From: Streptomyces sp. DH-12
Lineage (GTDB): Bacteria > Actinomycetota > Actinomycetes > Streptomycetales > Streptomycetaceae
NCBI RefSeq assembly: GCF_002899455.1
Contig: NZ_PPFB01000001.1
Span: forward strand, 7,014,501-7,078,500
Direction of reading: 5' to 3'
DNA length: 64,000 bases
Below the pieces are notes generated by a model. It was not told the origin of the DNA and ran no database searches. It saw only the letters and a list, made by a program, of their open reading frames with translations. The position numbers and the translations under genes are program-made. Positions 8,879 to 17,811 of this stretch are shown here, one piece after another. Each line of letters begins with the position of its first letter. The first letter of the stretch is position 1.

Positions 8879-9976
8879 TCAGTAGGCCTTGCCGAGGTCC
8901 CGCTCGGCGTTGTCGCCGTCGTAGGCGCCGTCCTGGATGATGATGTCCTGGGGGACTTCCTTGCCCTGCGTGAAGTCGTCGAGCGTCTGGAAGGCCAGCG
9001 GGCCGAACCGCGGGTTGGACTCGACGACCCCGCTGATCCAGCCGTCCACGACGCCCTGGACGGCGTTGCGGGTGCCGTCCACCGTGACGATCTTGATGTC
9101 GCCGGGCTTCTTGCCCGCGCCCTTGAGCGCGGCCACCGCGCCCAGGCCCATCTCGTCGTTCTCCGCGTAGATGCCCTTGATGCCGGGCTTGGACTGGATG
9201 AGCTGCTCGGTGACCTGCTGGCCCTTCTCACGGGTGAAGTCACCGGTCTGCTCGAACACCACCTTCAGACCGGGCGCCTTCTCGGCGACCCGCTCCTTGA
9301 AGCCCTCGGTGCGCTCGGTGGTGACGTTGTTGCCCGCCGAGCCCAGCAGGATGGCGACCTCGCCCGTGCCGCCGGTGGCCTCGATCATCTGGTCGGCGGC
9401 ACGGCGGCCCTGCTCGACGAAGTCCGAGGCGATGAAGGACACGTAGTCCTTGCAGGCGGTCGCGTTGATCTTGCGGTCGATGGTGACGATCGGGACCTTC
9501 TTCGCGGCGGCGGCCTGCAGCACCGGGTCCCAGCCGTCCGAGTTCAGCGGGGCGATCACCAGCAGGTCGGCGCCCCTGGCGAGCAGGTCCTGCACATCGC
9601 TGATCTGCTTGGAGAACTGCGACTGGGCGTTGGCCGTGAGCAGTTCGACACCCCTTTTGGCCGCCTCGTCCTCAATGGACCGCGTCTCGGCGATGCGGAA
9701 GGGGTTGGCCTCCTTCTCCGACTGGGAGAAGCCGACCGTGGCGTCCTCCAGATCGATCTTCTTGCCGCCGTAGGCGTCGATGGTGCAGGTCTTGCTGCCC
9801 GGCTTCGGCTCGGCCGCCTTCTGGCCGGCGTCGGCGGCGGCCGCGGACTTCTTGCCGTCCGCCGCGTCGTCCTCCGACTTGGCGCAGGACGTCGCGGTGA
9901 GGGCCACGGCGGCGGCCACGGCCACGATCACGGGACGGGCGAGGGGGAGGGAACGACGGTGAGTGGTGCGCTGCAT
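8879..9976 (-). CDS. Sugar-binding lipoprotein of CUT2 ABC transporter (YtfQ-like)
   Basis: A 365-residue periplasmic-binding-protein family 4 (Peripla_BP_4) lipoprotein. The lipobox gives Cys31 after ALTATS, so the mature protein is lipid-anchored outside the membrane. The body shows the ribose-binding fold: SQSEKEANPF at the first strand, ANAQSQFSKQ, APLNSDGWDP and the TVDGTRNA hinge region. The ATG at 9976 was chosen because it gives a proper signal peptide; an open frame continues 85 codons further upstream without one. It heads the transport operon, and a LacI-type operator-like site lies about 110 bp upstream. Confidence 0.9.
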   Translation of the reverse strand: MQRTTHRRSLPLARPVIVAVAAAVALTATSCAKSEDDAADGKKSAAAADAGQKAAEPKPGSKTCTIDAYGGKKIDLEDATVGFSQSEKEANPFRIAETRSIEDEAAKRGVELLTANAQSQFSKQISDVQDLLARGADLLVIAPLNSDGWDPVLQAAAAKKVPIVTIDRKINATACKDYVSFIASDFVEQGRRAADQMIEATGGTGEVAILLGSAGNNVTTERTEGFKERVAEKAPGLKVVFEQTGDFTREKGQQVTEQLIQSKPGIKGIYAENDEMGLGAVAALKGAGKKPGDIKIVTVDGTRNAVQGVVDGWISGVVESNPRFGPLAFQTLDDFTQGKEVPQDIIIQDGAYDGDNAERDLGKAY

Positions 9977-10084
9977 GGTGACCCCGATCCGGGTGACGCT
10001 GAAAGGGAACTGGGGAGCCGAAGAGCGCGCATGGTGGAGCTGCTCCCCCTGTGCACAACGGCGTCCGGTGCGCCGACAAGGAGG

Positions 10085-10100
10085 TTTTACATCGTTGAAA
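10085..10100. promoter_or_regulatory. LacI-type operator upstream of sugar-binding protein gene
   Basis: TTTTACATCGTTGAAA, sharing TTTTACAxCGTT with the site before the regulator gene and the ACGTT core with the palindrome before the GH2 gene. It lies about 110 bp before the binding-protein start. Confidence 0.5.
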
Positions 10101-10258
10101 GAGGGCTGTAAACCCCTCGCGCACAAGGTCGGAAGGGGAGGCGCCGGCGGGCGCGTCGGGGCGAGCCTGACGGCACACGCGTACGGTGACGGCGTCTCGA
10201 GGGCGTCGCCGGGAAGCTCGGTCGACGGCATCCGGCGCCTGACGGCGCACCCGCGCCG

Positions 10259-11281
10259 TCAGGAGGCGGCCGCCCCCGGACGCCCCAGCGTGCTCTCCCG
10301 CTCGACGAGTCGGTAGTCCGCCCAGATGCGGCGCGGCTGCGGTGCGTCGCTGCCCAGCCGGGCCAGCACCGACTCCACCGCGAGGCGGCCGATCGCGGCC
10401 TTGTCCGGTGACACCGAGGTGAGGGTCACCGCGCCGAACCGGCCCTCGATCACGTCGTCGAAACCGACCACGGCGATGTCCTCGGGGACCCGCAGCCCCC
10501 GCTCGTGCAGCACCCGCATCGCGCCGATCGCCATCGGGTCGTTGTAGGCGAACACCGCGTCCGGCCGTCGGCCGCTGTCGAGGATGTGCCGCATCGCCCG
10601 CGCTCCGTCGGCGTGCCCCCAGCCGTCGGTGGCGGCGACCAGCCCCTCGTCGGCCGGCAACCCCGCCGCCGTCAGCTCCTCGCGCCAGCCGCGGACGCGG
10701 AGCTGGGCGGGCTCGCTGCGGTCGCGCCGCGCCCCGATGAACGCCACCTCCCGGCGTCCCAGCCCGATCAGGTGCCGCACGGCGTCACGGGCGGCGGCCA
10801 CGTTGTCGATGGCGATGTGGTCGTACGGCAGGTCGTAGTCCCGCTCGCCGAGCAGCACCAGCGGCACGTCCTGGTCGCGGTCGCGCAGGTCCTCGGCCTC
10901 CAGCTCGATGGGGCTGAGGATCAGCCCGTCGATGACGCGGGCCCGGAAGCCCTGGCTCACCAGCAGTTCCTGGTCGCGCGAGCCGCCGGTGTGGTCGAGC
11001 AGCACGATGTAGTCGTGCCGGGAGGCCGCGTCGATGACGGAGGCGGTCAGCTCGGCGAAGTACGGGTTGCCGAGCTCGGGCAGCGCGAGCGCGATGATGC
11101 CCGTACGGCCCTTGCGCAGGTGCCGGGCGGCGAGGTTGGGCCGGTAGCCGAGCGCGTCGATGGAGCGCTGGACCCGCTCGCGCATGGCCGGTGTGACGTG
11201 CTGGTAGTTGTTCACCACGTTTGAGACGGTCTTGATGGAGACCCCCGCGTGCGCGGCGACGTCCTTGAGGCTGACCCGCAC
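10259..11281 (-). CDS. LacI-family transcriptional regulator
   Basis: A 340-residue LacI/GalR regulator. The helix-turn-helix occupies residues 4-25 (LKDVAAHAGVSIKTVSNVVN), followed by the hinge helix (PNLAARHLRKGRTG) and a periplasmic-binding-like effector domain containing AVFAYNDPMAIGAM and DIAVVGFDD. It starts with GTG. It sits directly upstream of the sugar ABC operon on the same strand, which points to control of that operon by the transported sugar or a derivative. Related AACGTT-centred sites before its own gene, the operon and the GH2 gene suggest autoregulation and a small regulon. Confidence 0.93.
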   Translation of the reverse strand: MRVSLKDVAAHAGVSIKTVSNVVNNYQHVTPAMRERVQRSIDALGYRPNLAARHLRKGRTGIIALALPELGNPYFAELTASVIDAASRHDYIVLLDHTGGSRDQELLVSQGFRARVIDGLILSPIELEAEDLRDRDQDVPLVLLGERDYDLPYDHIAIDNVAAARDAVRHLIGLGRREVAFIGARRDRSEPAQLRVRGWREELTAAGLPADEGLVAATDGWGHADGARAMRHILDSGRRPDAVFAYNDPMAIGAMRVLHERGLRVPEDIAVVGFDDVIEGRFGAVTLTSVSPDKAAIGRLAVESVLARLGSDAPQPRRIWADYRLVERESTLGRPGAAAS

Positions 11282-11371
11282 GGCAATCCCTTCGTGAGCG
11301 GCCCGACCCGGTGGGCCGGTGCGGATGCGGAGCCGTCACCGTGAGTCGTGTGCCGAGCCGCCGGGCTCCAG

Positions 11372-11387
11372 TTTTACAACGTTATAT
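11372..11387. promoter_or_regulatory. LacI-type operator upstream of regulator gene
   Basis: TTTTACAACGTTATAT, centred on AACGTT about 95 bp before the regulator start. The AT-rich patch stands out in this GC-rich sequence. Probably an autoregulatory site. Confidence 0.5.
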
Positions 11388-11465
11388 ACGCCGTGACCGG
11401 CCGCTGACAAGGCTCCGGGCGGTCCTGCAGCCTCTCACGGGCCGCGGGCCGCGGGCCGCGGGCCG

Positions 11466-11743
11466 GTGATGCTGCCGCTGTCGCGTCCGACGCTCGCCGC
11501 GGTGCCGGTCTTCGCGTTCGTCGGGGCGTGGAACGACTTCCTGCGGCCGTTCGCGTCCGCCTCCGGCCCGGCGCTGACGACCCCGCAGGCCGGCGGCGCC
11601 GCGGCGAAGGACGCCCACGCGTCGACCACGCCCGGACGACGGCGTCCTCGGCGCTCGCCGCACTGCCCCGGGTGCTGGTGCCCGTCCTCTCCCGGCGCCC
11701 CATCGCGAGGCCGGTGGCGACGACGGGCCTCGGCGGCCGGTGA
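11466..11743 (+). pseudogene. Remnant of CUT1 (MalG-type) sugar permease
   Basis: Frame one reads LPLSRPTLAAVPVFAFVGAW then NDFLRPF, the conserved cytoplasmic-loop region of MalG-like permeases. After a frameshift near 11620-11640, another frame reads SSALAALPRVLVPVLSRRPI and ends ATTGLGG, matching the family C terminus. The first two thirds of the gene are missing: the homology starts abruptly after three GC-rich heptamer repeats. It cannot make a working permease. It belongs to a different transporter class from the CUT2 operon next door, so a second sugar transporter was once encoded here. Confidence 0.75.
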
Positions 11744-11763
11744 GGGATTCTGTCCCGCACGGG

Positions 11764-11802
11764 GCGAGCGCCCCGCAGCCGTGCAGGCCGCGGGGCGCTC
11801 GC
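11764..11802 (-). terminator. Terminator of DHA2 efflux gene
   Basis: Perfect 13-bp inverted repeat GCGAGCGCCCCGC with a 13-nt loop, 17 bases past the stop of the MFS gene at 11819. It could also end transcription from the left. Confidence 0.75.
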
Positions 11803-11818
11803 GTGTGCGCTGAGGGGA

Positions 11819-13441
11819 TCAGCTCCCGGCGACGGTCTTGTCCGTGCCCGCCGCGGCGCCGGCCTCCTCGGCGAGGCGCTCCATACCGCTGGTCGTCTTC
11901 AGCGGCTTCTCCTTGATGAAGACCACGGTGAGCAGCGCCAGCAGCGCGCACGGCGTGGCGATGAGGAACAGGTCGGCGGTGGCGACGCCGTAGGCGTGCT
12001 CGACGATCTGCCGCAGCGGCTCGGGCAGGGTGGACATGTCGGGGACGCTGCCCTCCCCGCTGCCGCCGCCGTCGCCGCCCGAGGGGAGGCCCGCGGCGTC
12101 CAGGCCCTTGGTCATCTCGGACGCGACCCGGTTGGCGAGGATGGCGCCCAGGACGCTGGTGCCGATGGTGCCGCCCATGCTGCGGAAGAAGGACAGCACG
12201 GAGGTCGCGGCGCCCAGCTCGCTGGCCGGCACGTCGTTCTGGGCGGCCAGCACCAGGTTCTGCATCAGCATGCCGACGCCGACGCCGAGCACCGCCATGT
12301 AGACGCTGAGCAGGGTGAAGGAGGTGTCCGCGTCGATGGTGGCCAGCAGGCCGAGGCCGACGGTCATGAAGACCGCGCCCGCCACCAGGTAGCGCTTCCA
12401 CACGCCGGTCCTGCTGATGACCTGACCGGCGACGGTCGACGAGACCAGCAGACCGAGGATCATCGGCAGGCTCATCAGCCCGGCCACGGTGGGCGACTTG
12501 CCGAGGGACACCTGGAAGTACTGCGAGAGGAACACCGTGCCGCCGAACATGGCGACGCCGACCAGCAGGCTCGCGACCGTGGTGAGGGTGACGGTGCGGT
12601 TGCGGAAGATGTCCAGCGGGATGACCGGCTCGGGCGTCCGTGCCTCGACGAACACCGCGGCGACCAGCAGCAGGACACCGGCGCCGGTGAGCGCGGCGGT
12701 CTGCCAGGAGGCCCAGTCGAACTCGTTGCCCGCCATGCTCACCCAGATCAGCAGGGCGCAGACGCCCGCGACGATGAGGAAGGCGCCCAGGAAGTCGATC
12801 TTCGCCTCGCGCCGGGTCTGCGGCAGGCGCAGGGTGCGCTGCAGCAGCGCGATGGCGAGCAGCGCGAACGGCACGCCGATGAAGAAGCACCAGCGCCAGC
12901 CCAGCCAGGAGGTGTCCACCAGCACGCCGCCGATCAGCGGTCCGGCGACGGTGCCCACGGCGAACACGGCGCCGAAGATGCCGGCGTACTTGCCGAGCCG
13001 GCGGGGCGGGATGACGGCCGCCATGACGACCTGGGCGAGCGCGGTCAGACCGCCCGCGCCGATGCCCTGCACCACACGGCTGAAGATGAGCAGCTCGACA
13101 CCGTTGGAGAAGCCCGCCAGCAGCGAGCCCACGACGAACATGGCCAGCGACAGCTGGAGCAGCAGCTTCTTGTCGAACAGGTCGGACAGCTTGCCCCAGA
13201 GCGGCACGGTCGCCGTCATGGCCAGCAGCTCCGAGGTGACGACCCAGGTGTAGGAGGACTGGCTCGCCCCCAGGTCGGCGATGATCGTCGGCAGCGCGTT
13301 GGCCACGACGGTGCCCGCCAGGATCGCCACGAACATGCCGGCCATGAGCCCGGACATGGCCTGGAGTATCTGCCGGTTGGTCATGGCGGTGGGTGACGCC
13401 GCGTCCGGCGCCTGGGTTGCGGTCACAGTGGTCTCTCTCAC
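11819..13441 (-). CDS. DHA2-family MFS drug efflux transporter
   Basis: A 540-residue membrane protein of the EmrB/QacA (14-TMS) family. Motif C, GAVFAVGTVAGPLIGG, lies in TM5, and motif A (GKLSDLFDKKLLL) follows TM2. LGWRWCFFIGVPFALLAI is the typical segment between TM5 and TM6. A hydrophilic glycine-rich loop (about residues 435-470) precedes the last TM. Such proteins export drugs or endogenous metabolites by proton antiport. A TetR regulator gene lies 100 bp upstream on the same strand and could repress it. Substrate unknown. Confidence 0.9.
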   Translation of the reverse strand: MRETTVTATQAPDAASPTAMTNRQILQAMSGLMAGMFVAILAGTVVANALPTIIADLGASQSSYTWVVTSELLAMTATVPLWGKLSDLFDKKLLLQLSLAMFVVGSLLAGFSNGVELLIFSRVVQGIGAGGLTALAQVVMAAVIPPRRLGKYAGIFGAVFAVGTVAGPLIGGVLVDTSWLGWRWCFFIGVPFALLAIALLQRTLRLPQTRREAKIDFLGAFLIVAGVCALLIWVSMAGNEFDWASWQTAALTGAGVLLLVAAVFVEARTPEPVIPLDIFRNRTVTLTTVASLLVGVAMFGGTVFLSQYFQVSLGKSPTVAGLMSLPMILGLLVSSTVAGQVISRTGVWKRYLVAGAVFMTVGLGLLATIDADTSFTLLSVYMAVLGVGVGMLMQNLVLAAQNDVPASELGAATSVLSFFRSMGGTIGTSVLGAILANRVASEMTKGLDAAGLPSGGDGGGSGEGSVPDMSTLPEPLRQIVEHAYGVATADLFLIATPCALLALLTVVFIKEKPLKTTSGMERLAEEAGAAAGTDKTVAGS

Positions 13442-13541
13442 GGATCGGTGGGAAAAGGCGGGATCACGCCCTCGAAGGGGCGGAAGTGGGGGGCAGGGGC
13501 CGGTGTGTCGTGAGACCCGGCGCCCTGGAAGGGGCCGGCGC

Positions 13542-14216
13542 CTACCGGGCCGGGGCCGGCAGTCCGGCGGCGAGGAGGTCGAACGCCTCGCGGAACACGT
13601 CGGCGAACGACAGCTCGTCCGGCCGTTCGCACCAGTGCTGCACGCTCACCCGCACCGCCGTCCCGGCGACCGCGGCGAGCAGCCGCGGGTACAGCCCGGG
13701 AGCGGCACGGTCCGCGTCGTCCCCGGGCGGGACGGCGGCGGTGTCAGGGTCGTCCCCGGCGCGGATCCGCCGGGCGATCGCCTCGGCCAGCCCCGACTCG
13801 TCGGCCATCTGCGCGCCGAGGTTCCGCACGAGGAGGTGCGGGGCGGAATGCAGCACCCGGAGGTGCAGACTCCACAGCTCGTGCTGTCGCTCCGCCTCCC
13901 TCAGCTCCGCGGCGAGCGCCTCGCGCAGCGCCTCCAGCGGCGGGAGTCCGGGCGGTGCGGCGAGGAACGACCGCCGCACCCGCTCGCCGGCGTCCGCGTC
14001 CACGACGACGAAGGCGTCGTCGCGCGAGTCGAAATAGTTGAAGAAGGTCCGGACGGACACGCCGGCCGCGGCGCTGATCGCCTCGACCGTCACCTGGTCC
14101 GCACCCTTCTCGGCGGCCAGCCGCACCGCCGCCTCCGCGAGCGCGGCGCGTGTGGCGCGCTTCTTGCGCTCCCGCAGACCGCCGCCCGCGGTGTTCTTCC
14201 CCGTCATGATGTGCAT
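13542..14216 (-). CDS. TetR-family transcriptional regulator
   Basis: A 224-residue TetR/AcrR regulator. The helix-turn-helix lies at about residues 42-62 (VTVEAISAAAGVSVRTFFNY). The C-terminal ligand domain is poorly conserved, as usual. It is upstream of the DHA2 pump gene on the same strand and divergent from an MFS gene at 14316, so it may control either or both. Two in-frame ATGs exist (14216 and 14207) and neither has a ribosome-binding site, suggesting a leaderless or near-leaderless message. A perfect inverted repeat just upstream is a good autoregulatory operator. Confidence 0.88.
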   Translation of the reverse strand: MHIMTGKNTAGGGLRERKKRATRAALAEAAVRLAAEKGADQVTVEAISAAAGVSVRTFFNYFDSRDDAFVVVDADAGERVRRSFLAAPPGLPPLEALREALAAELREAERQHELWSLHLRVLHSAPHLLVRNLGAQMADESGLAEAIARRIRAGDDPDTAAVPPGDDADRAAPGLYPRLLAAVAGTAVRVSVQHWCERPDELSFADVFREAFDLLAAGLPAPAR

Positions 14217-14228
14217 ACTATGAAAAAG

Positions 14229-14241
14229 TGCATGACATGCA
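14229..14241. promoter_or_regulatory. Inverted repeat, likely TetR operator
   Basis: TGCATGACATGCA is a perfect 6-bp inverted repeat around one base, in an unusually AT-rich patch between the divergent TetR and MFS genes, 12 bp from the TetR start. Confidence 0.5.
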
Positions 14242-14315
14242 AAATTATATACGGGAGGTCACGCCGGTGGCGGACTGAGGCGGGCGTCCGGCCGCTCCGC
14301 GACTAGCGTCGGGGC

Positions 14316-15506
14316 ATGACCGGTGACCGGCTCGGATGGCGCGTGTGCCTGCTCGGCGGCGCCGTGTTCGCGGTGTGCATGACCGGCACCACGCTCCCGA
14401 CCCCGCTGTACCCCCTCTACCAGCAGGAGTTCGGCTTCTCCGAGCTGACGGTCACCGTCGTGTACGCGGTGTACGCCTTCGCGGTCATCGGCGCCCTGCT
14501 GCTCGCGGGCAACGCCTCCGACGCCGTCGGCAGACGCCCGGTCCTGTTGTGGGGCCTCGCCTGTGCGACCGCGAGCGCCGGCTGTTTCCTGCTGGCCGCC
14601 GACATCGCCTGGCTGTACGCCGGGCGGCTCCTGTCGGGCCTGTCGGCCGGCCTGTTCACCGGAGCCGCCACAGCCTACGTCATGGAGTCGGCTCCGCCCG
14701 GCGGCGCCTCCCGCGCCACGTTCGTCGCGACGGCCGCCACCATGGGCGGTCTCGGCTGCGGCCCCCTGCTCGCCGGACTCCTCGCCGAGTACGCCACCTG
14801 GCCGCTCCGCCTGCCGTACGCCGTCCACCTGGCCCTGGTGGCCGCTTCGGCGGCGGTGCTCCTGGGGCTGCCGGAGACCGTACGGGACCTTCGCCCGCTG
14901 GGCACGGTACGGCCGCGGCGCCCCGGCGTCCCCGCGCAGGTGCGGACGGTGTTCGGGCCGGCGGCGACGGCCGTGTTCGTGGGCTTCGCGCTGTCCGGGG
15001 TGTTCACCTCCGTCAGCCCCGCGTTCCTCGCGCAGTCCCTCGACGTCACCGACCACGCGGTGAGCGGGGCGGTCGTCGCGGCGGCCTTCTTCGCGTCGAT
15101 CGCCGGACAGACGGCGGTCGGCCGGGTGGGGGTGCGCCGGTCCCTGCCCCTGGGCTGCGCCGGTCTGCTCGCGGGCCTCGCCCTGCTGGCGGGCGCCCTG
15201 CACTGGGACCTGCTGGCACTGGTGGTGTCGAGCGCGCTCGTCGGCGGCGTCGGCCAGGGTCTGGCGTTCCGCGGGGCACTGACCGCGGTGGGCCGGGCGT
15301 CCCCGCCGGACCGGAGGGCGGCGGTGCTCTCGTCGCTGTTCGTCGTCGCGTACACCGGCATCTCGGTGCCGGTCGTCGGGGTGGGCCTGCTGACGGAGCC
15401 GCTGGGCCTGGAGGACGCGGGGCTCGTGTTCATCGCCTGCATGGCGGCGCTGGTGATCACGGCCGCGGGCCACCTGCTGCGCAGGCCGGTGCCGGCCGGG
15501 ACGTGA
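14316..15506 (+). CDS. MFS transporter (12-TMS type)
   Basis: A 396-residue major facilitator with about 12 hydrophobic segments. The motif A region between TM2 and TM3 reads GNASDAVGRRPVLLWG, and TTLPTPLYPLYQQEF at the first loop is common in actinobacterial drug- or sugar-efflux-like MFS proteins. It is transcribed divergently from the TetR gene and shares the intergenic palindrome, so TetR control is plausible. The substrate cannot be inferred. Confidence 0.85.
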   Translation: MTGDRLGWRVCLLGGAVFAVCMTGTTLPTPLYPLYQQEFGFSELTVTVVYAVYAFAVIGALLLAGNASDAVGRRPVLLWGLACATASAGCFLLAADIAWLYAGRLLSGLSAGLFTGAATAYVMESAPPGGASRATFVATAATMGGLGCGPLLAGLLAEYATWPLRLPYAVHLALVAASAAVLLGLPETVRDLRPLGTVRPRRPGVPAQVRTVFGPAATAVFVGFALSGVFTSVSPAFLAQSLDVTDHAVSGAVVAAAFFASIAGQTAVGRVGVRRSLPLGCAGLLAGLALLAGALHWDLLALVVSSALVGGVGQGLAFRGALTAVGRASPPDRRAAVLSSLFVVAYTGISVPVVGVGLLTEPLGLEDAGLVFIACMAALVITAAGHLLRRPVPAGT

Positions 15507-15643
15507 GCGGGGTCGGGCGTTCCCGGCCTTCGGATCCCTTCCGCGGGCATGGTCGCGCCCGGCGTCCTATAGTCATCGGTGCAGGGAATGTTGAATATCG
15601 AACTTCCTTGAAGGTCGAACGTCCTCGGTGGGAGGCACCCGGC

Positions 15644-16615
15644 ATGAGCAACACGGAGACACGCCCCGTGCAGATGAGGTGCGGCGGCGAGAGCGAGGCC
15701 GGCCGCCCGGCGGAGGTCGAGATCCTCACGGCCCGCGACGTGCCGCTCGGCGGCCCGCGCGCGATGCGGGTGCGGCGCACCCTGCCGCAGCGCGCCCGGT
15801 CGCTCATCGGCGCCTGGTGCTTCGCCGACCACTACGGCCCCGACGACGTCGCCGGCGCCGGCGGCATGAACGTCCCCCCGCATCCGCACACCGGCCTGCA
15901 GACGGTCAGCTGGCTGTTCAGCGGGGAGATCGAGCACCGCGACAGCCTGGGCAGTCACGCCTTCGTCCGGCCCGGCGAGCTGAACCTGATGACCGGCGGT
16001 CACGGCATCGCCCACTCGGAGGTCTCGACGCCGGACACCACGACCCTGCACGGCGTCCAGCTGTGGGTGGCGCTCCCCGACGAACACCGTGACACCGGGA
16101 AGGACTTCCAGCACCACGTCCCGCACCCGGTCACCCTGAACGGCGGCGAGGCCCGCGTCTTCCTCGGCACGCTCGCGGGCGCCGCCTCCCCGGTCCGCAC
16201 CTTCACCCCGCTGCTGGGCGCGGAACTCACCGTGTCCCCGGGCGCGAGGCTGGTGCTGGACGTCGACCCCGCCCACGAGCACGGGGTGCTCGTCGACACG
16301 GGCGACGTCCTCGTCGAGGACACGCCGGTGGAACGGGCCGCCCTGGGGTACACGGCCCCGGGCCGCACCACCCTCACCCTCACCAACCGGGGATCCGCCC
16401 CGGCCCGCCTGATCCTCCTCGGCGGCCCGCCCTTCGGCGAGGAGATCGTCATGTGGTGGAACTTCATCGGCCGGTCGCACGACGAGATCGTGAAGGCTCA
16501 CGAGGACTGGACGAAGGGGGCACGTTTCGGCGAGGTGCGGGGGTACGACGGGGCCCCACTGCCCGCGCCGGAGCTGCCGAACGCGCCCTTGAAGCCGCGG
16601 GGGAGGGTGCGCTGA
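15644..16615 (+). CDS. Pirin family protein
   Basis: A 323-residue bicupin of the pirin family. The iron-binding set is complete: His80 and His82 in PPHPHTGLQT, and His124 and Glu126 in HGIAHSE. Pirins include quercetinase-like dioxygenases and redox-dependent regulators; the activity here is undetermined. Start chosen at 15644 because GGGAGG lies at good spacing; an open frame continues upstream into the MFS gene. The C terminus ELPNAPLKPRGRVR is repeated, slightly diverged, at 18938, where only the gene end survives. Confidence 0.92.
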   Translation: MSNTETRPVQMRCGGESEAGRPAEVEILTARDVPLGGPRAMRVRRTLPQRARSLIGAWCFADHYGPDDVAGAGGMNVPPHPHTGLQTVSWLFSGEIEHRDSLGSHAFVRPGELNLMTGGHGIAHSEVSTPDTTTLHGVQLWVALPDEHRDTGKDFQHHVPHPVTLNGGEARVFLGTLAGAASPVRTFTPLLGAELTVSPGARLVLDVDPAHEHGVLVDTGDVLVEDTPVERAALGYTAPGRTTLTLTNRGSAPARLILLGGPPFGEEIVMWWNFIGRSHDEIVKAHEDWTKGARFGEVRGYDGAPLPAPELPNAPLKPRGRVR

Positions 16616-16767
16616 TCTGCGAGAGCACGGGTCCTGAGCCGCGGGTCCCGTGATCGCTGCCACGCCTGTCCGGCGGTGTGGGCACCCCACGGCGCAGGCC
16701 TCCGGCTCCTGCGCATCAGGCACCTCTGAAGCTGTCCGCGATTCCCGGGGTACGGGTGTCTGCGCCT
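16576..16767 (+). repeat. Direct repeat copy 1: pirin 3' end plus downstream DNA
   Basis: From the last 14 pirin codons to about 150 bp beyond its stop, this stretch aligns almost without gaps to 18938-19127, at roughly three quarters identity by eye. Shared blocks include GAGCTGCCGAACGC and CCCACGGCGCAGGCC. The similarity continues beyond the stop codon, so it is a segmental duplication or a conserved element, not only coding homology. Confidence 0.7.
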
Positions 16768-17134
16768 CCTACGGGGCCGTGGTGGTCGGCGGCGCGCTGT
16801 ACGCCGGACGCCGGCACGAGGCGCCCGGCGCTTCGTACGGCGGCACCGCGGCGCGTGGGCGGAACGGCCGGTGTGGTTCCTCAGCTCCGGGCCGCTCGAC
16901 CCGACGGCCTCGGAGCGGGACGTCCCGCCGGTACCGGGCGTCAGGAGGGCCATGGCCGGACTGGACGTGCGCGCGCACGTCACGTTCGGCGGTTGCCTCG
17001 CCGAAGGCGCCGAAGGCCGGATCGCCCGCGTGATCCTCCGCGGCGGCGAAGGCGGCGACTTCCGCGACTTCGCCGCGATCGGGAACCGGGTGGCGGGCGT
17101 GGCGAGGGAACCCGGTGCCGTGTCGCACCGGTGA
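16768..17134 (+). pseudogene. Decayed flavodoxin-domain gene
   Basis: One frame reads SYGAVVVGGALYAGR, the FMN-binding strand and loop of flavodoxin-domain proteins. After a frameshift near 16805-16825 another frame reads ARRFVRRH, then AERPVWFLSSGPLDPTASER, and later HVTFGGCLAEGA and GRIARVILR, a close match to the actinobacterial family's C-terminal half. The N-terminal third, with the phosphate-binding loop, is missing, so it cannot bind FMN normally. The remnant starts where repeat copy 1 ends. Intact relatives in streptomycetes often lie among redox and dormancy genes. Confidence 0.75.
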
Positions 17135-17378
17135 AGAGGCGCCGCGGTACGGCCCGCCGTGCCCCCGGCACCGGGAGACCGGGTGCCGGGGGCACGGTCA
17201 CGACCGCGTACGAGCCGGGGGCGTGGGCGCCGGGGCGCGCTCGGCGACGTGGGGCCGGTGAACCGGTCGGTCGTCAGCCTCGGCGACGGCGTCTGCGGGC
17301 GTCCGCTGCCGGGCGGCGGACGGAAGCGGGGCCGACCGGCCCTCCTCACCGCGGGGCGGCCACAGCGACGATGGCCTG

Positions 17379-17801
17379 ATGCTCGAGAACGACGCCTTTC
17401 GCATCCTCGACCGGCAGGAGTGCCTCCGCCTGCTGGCCGAGGTGCCGGTCGGCCGGGTCGTGTACACCCAGCAGGCGCTGCCCGCGGTCCTCCCGGTCGA
17501 TTTCTCCCTGGACGGGGACGCTTCCGTCCTGCTCCACACCTCGGCCGGCTCTGATCTCGTCCGTGCCGTCGACGGTGTCGTGGTCGCCTTCGAGGCGGAC
17601 GAGTTCACCGCGGCGACCCGATCCGGCTGGAGCGTGATCGTCACCGGCCGGGCCTCCGTGGTGACCGACGCCGCGGAGCACGAACGGCTCTCGCGGACCG
17701 GTCCGCGTTCCTGGACGCCCGTACGCGACGGGGTCTTCGTGCGCATCGAGTCCGAGCTGGTCACCGGACGCGAGATCACGGGCGCGCGCACCACGCGATG
17801 A
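17379..17801 (+). CDS. PPOX-fold (pyridoxamine 5'-phosphate oxidase-like) protein, copy 1
   Basis: A 140-residue split-barrel flavin-binding protein. Visible landmarks are the N-terminal LDRQECLRLLAEVPVGRVVY helix-strand, ALPAVLPVDFSLDG, VVAFEADE and the GWSVIVTGRASVVTD strand pair typical of this actinobacterial FMN/F420-binding group. Likely a cytoplasmic flavin- or F420-dependent reductase of unknown substrate. A paralogue, similar along its whole length, lies at 22441-22881 on the other side of the gas-vesicle genes. No convincing ribosome-binding site precedes the ATG. Confidence 0.85.
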   Translation: MLENDAFRILDRQECLRLLAEVPVGRVVYTQQALPAVLPVDFSLDGDASVLLHTSAGSDLVRAVDGVVVAFEADEFTAATRSGWSVIVTGRASVVTDAAEHERLSRTGPRSWTPVRDGVFVRIESELVTGREITGARTTR

Positions 17802-17811
17802 GCCGCACCCG

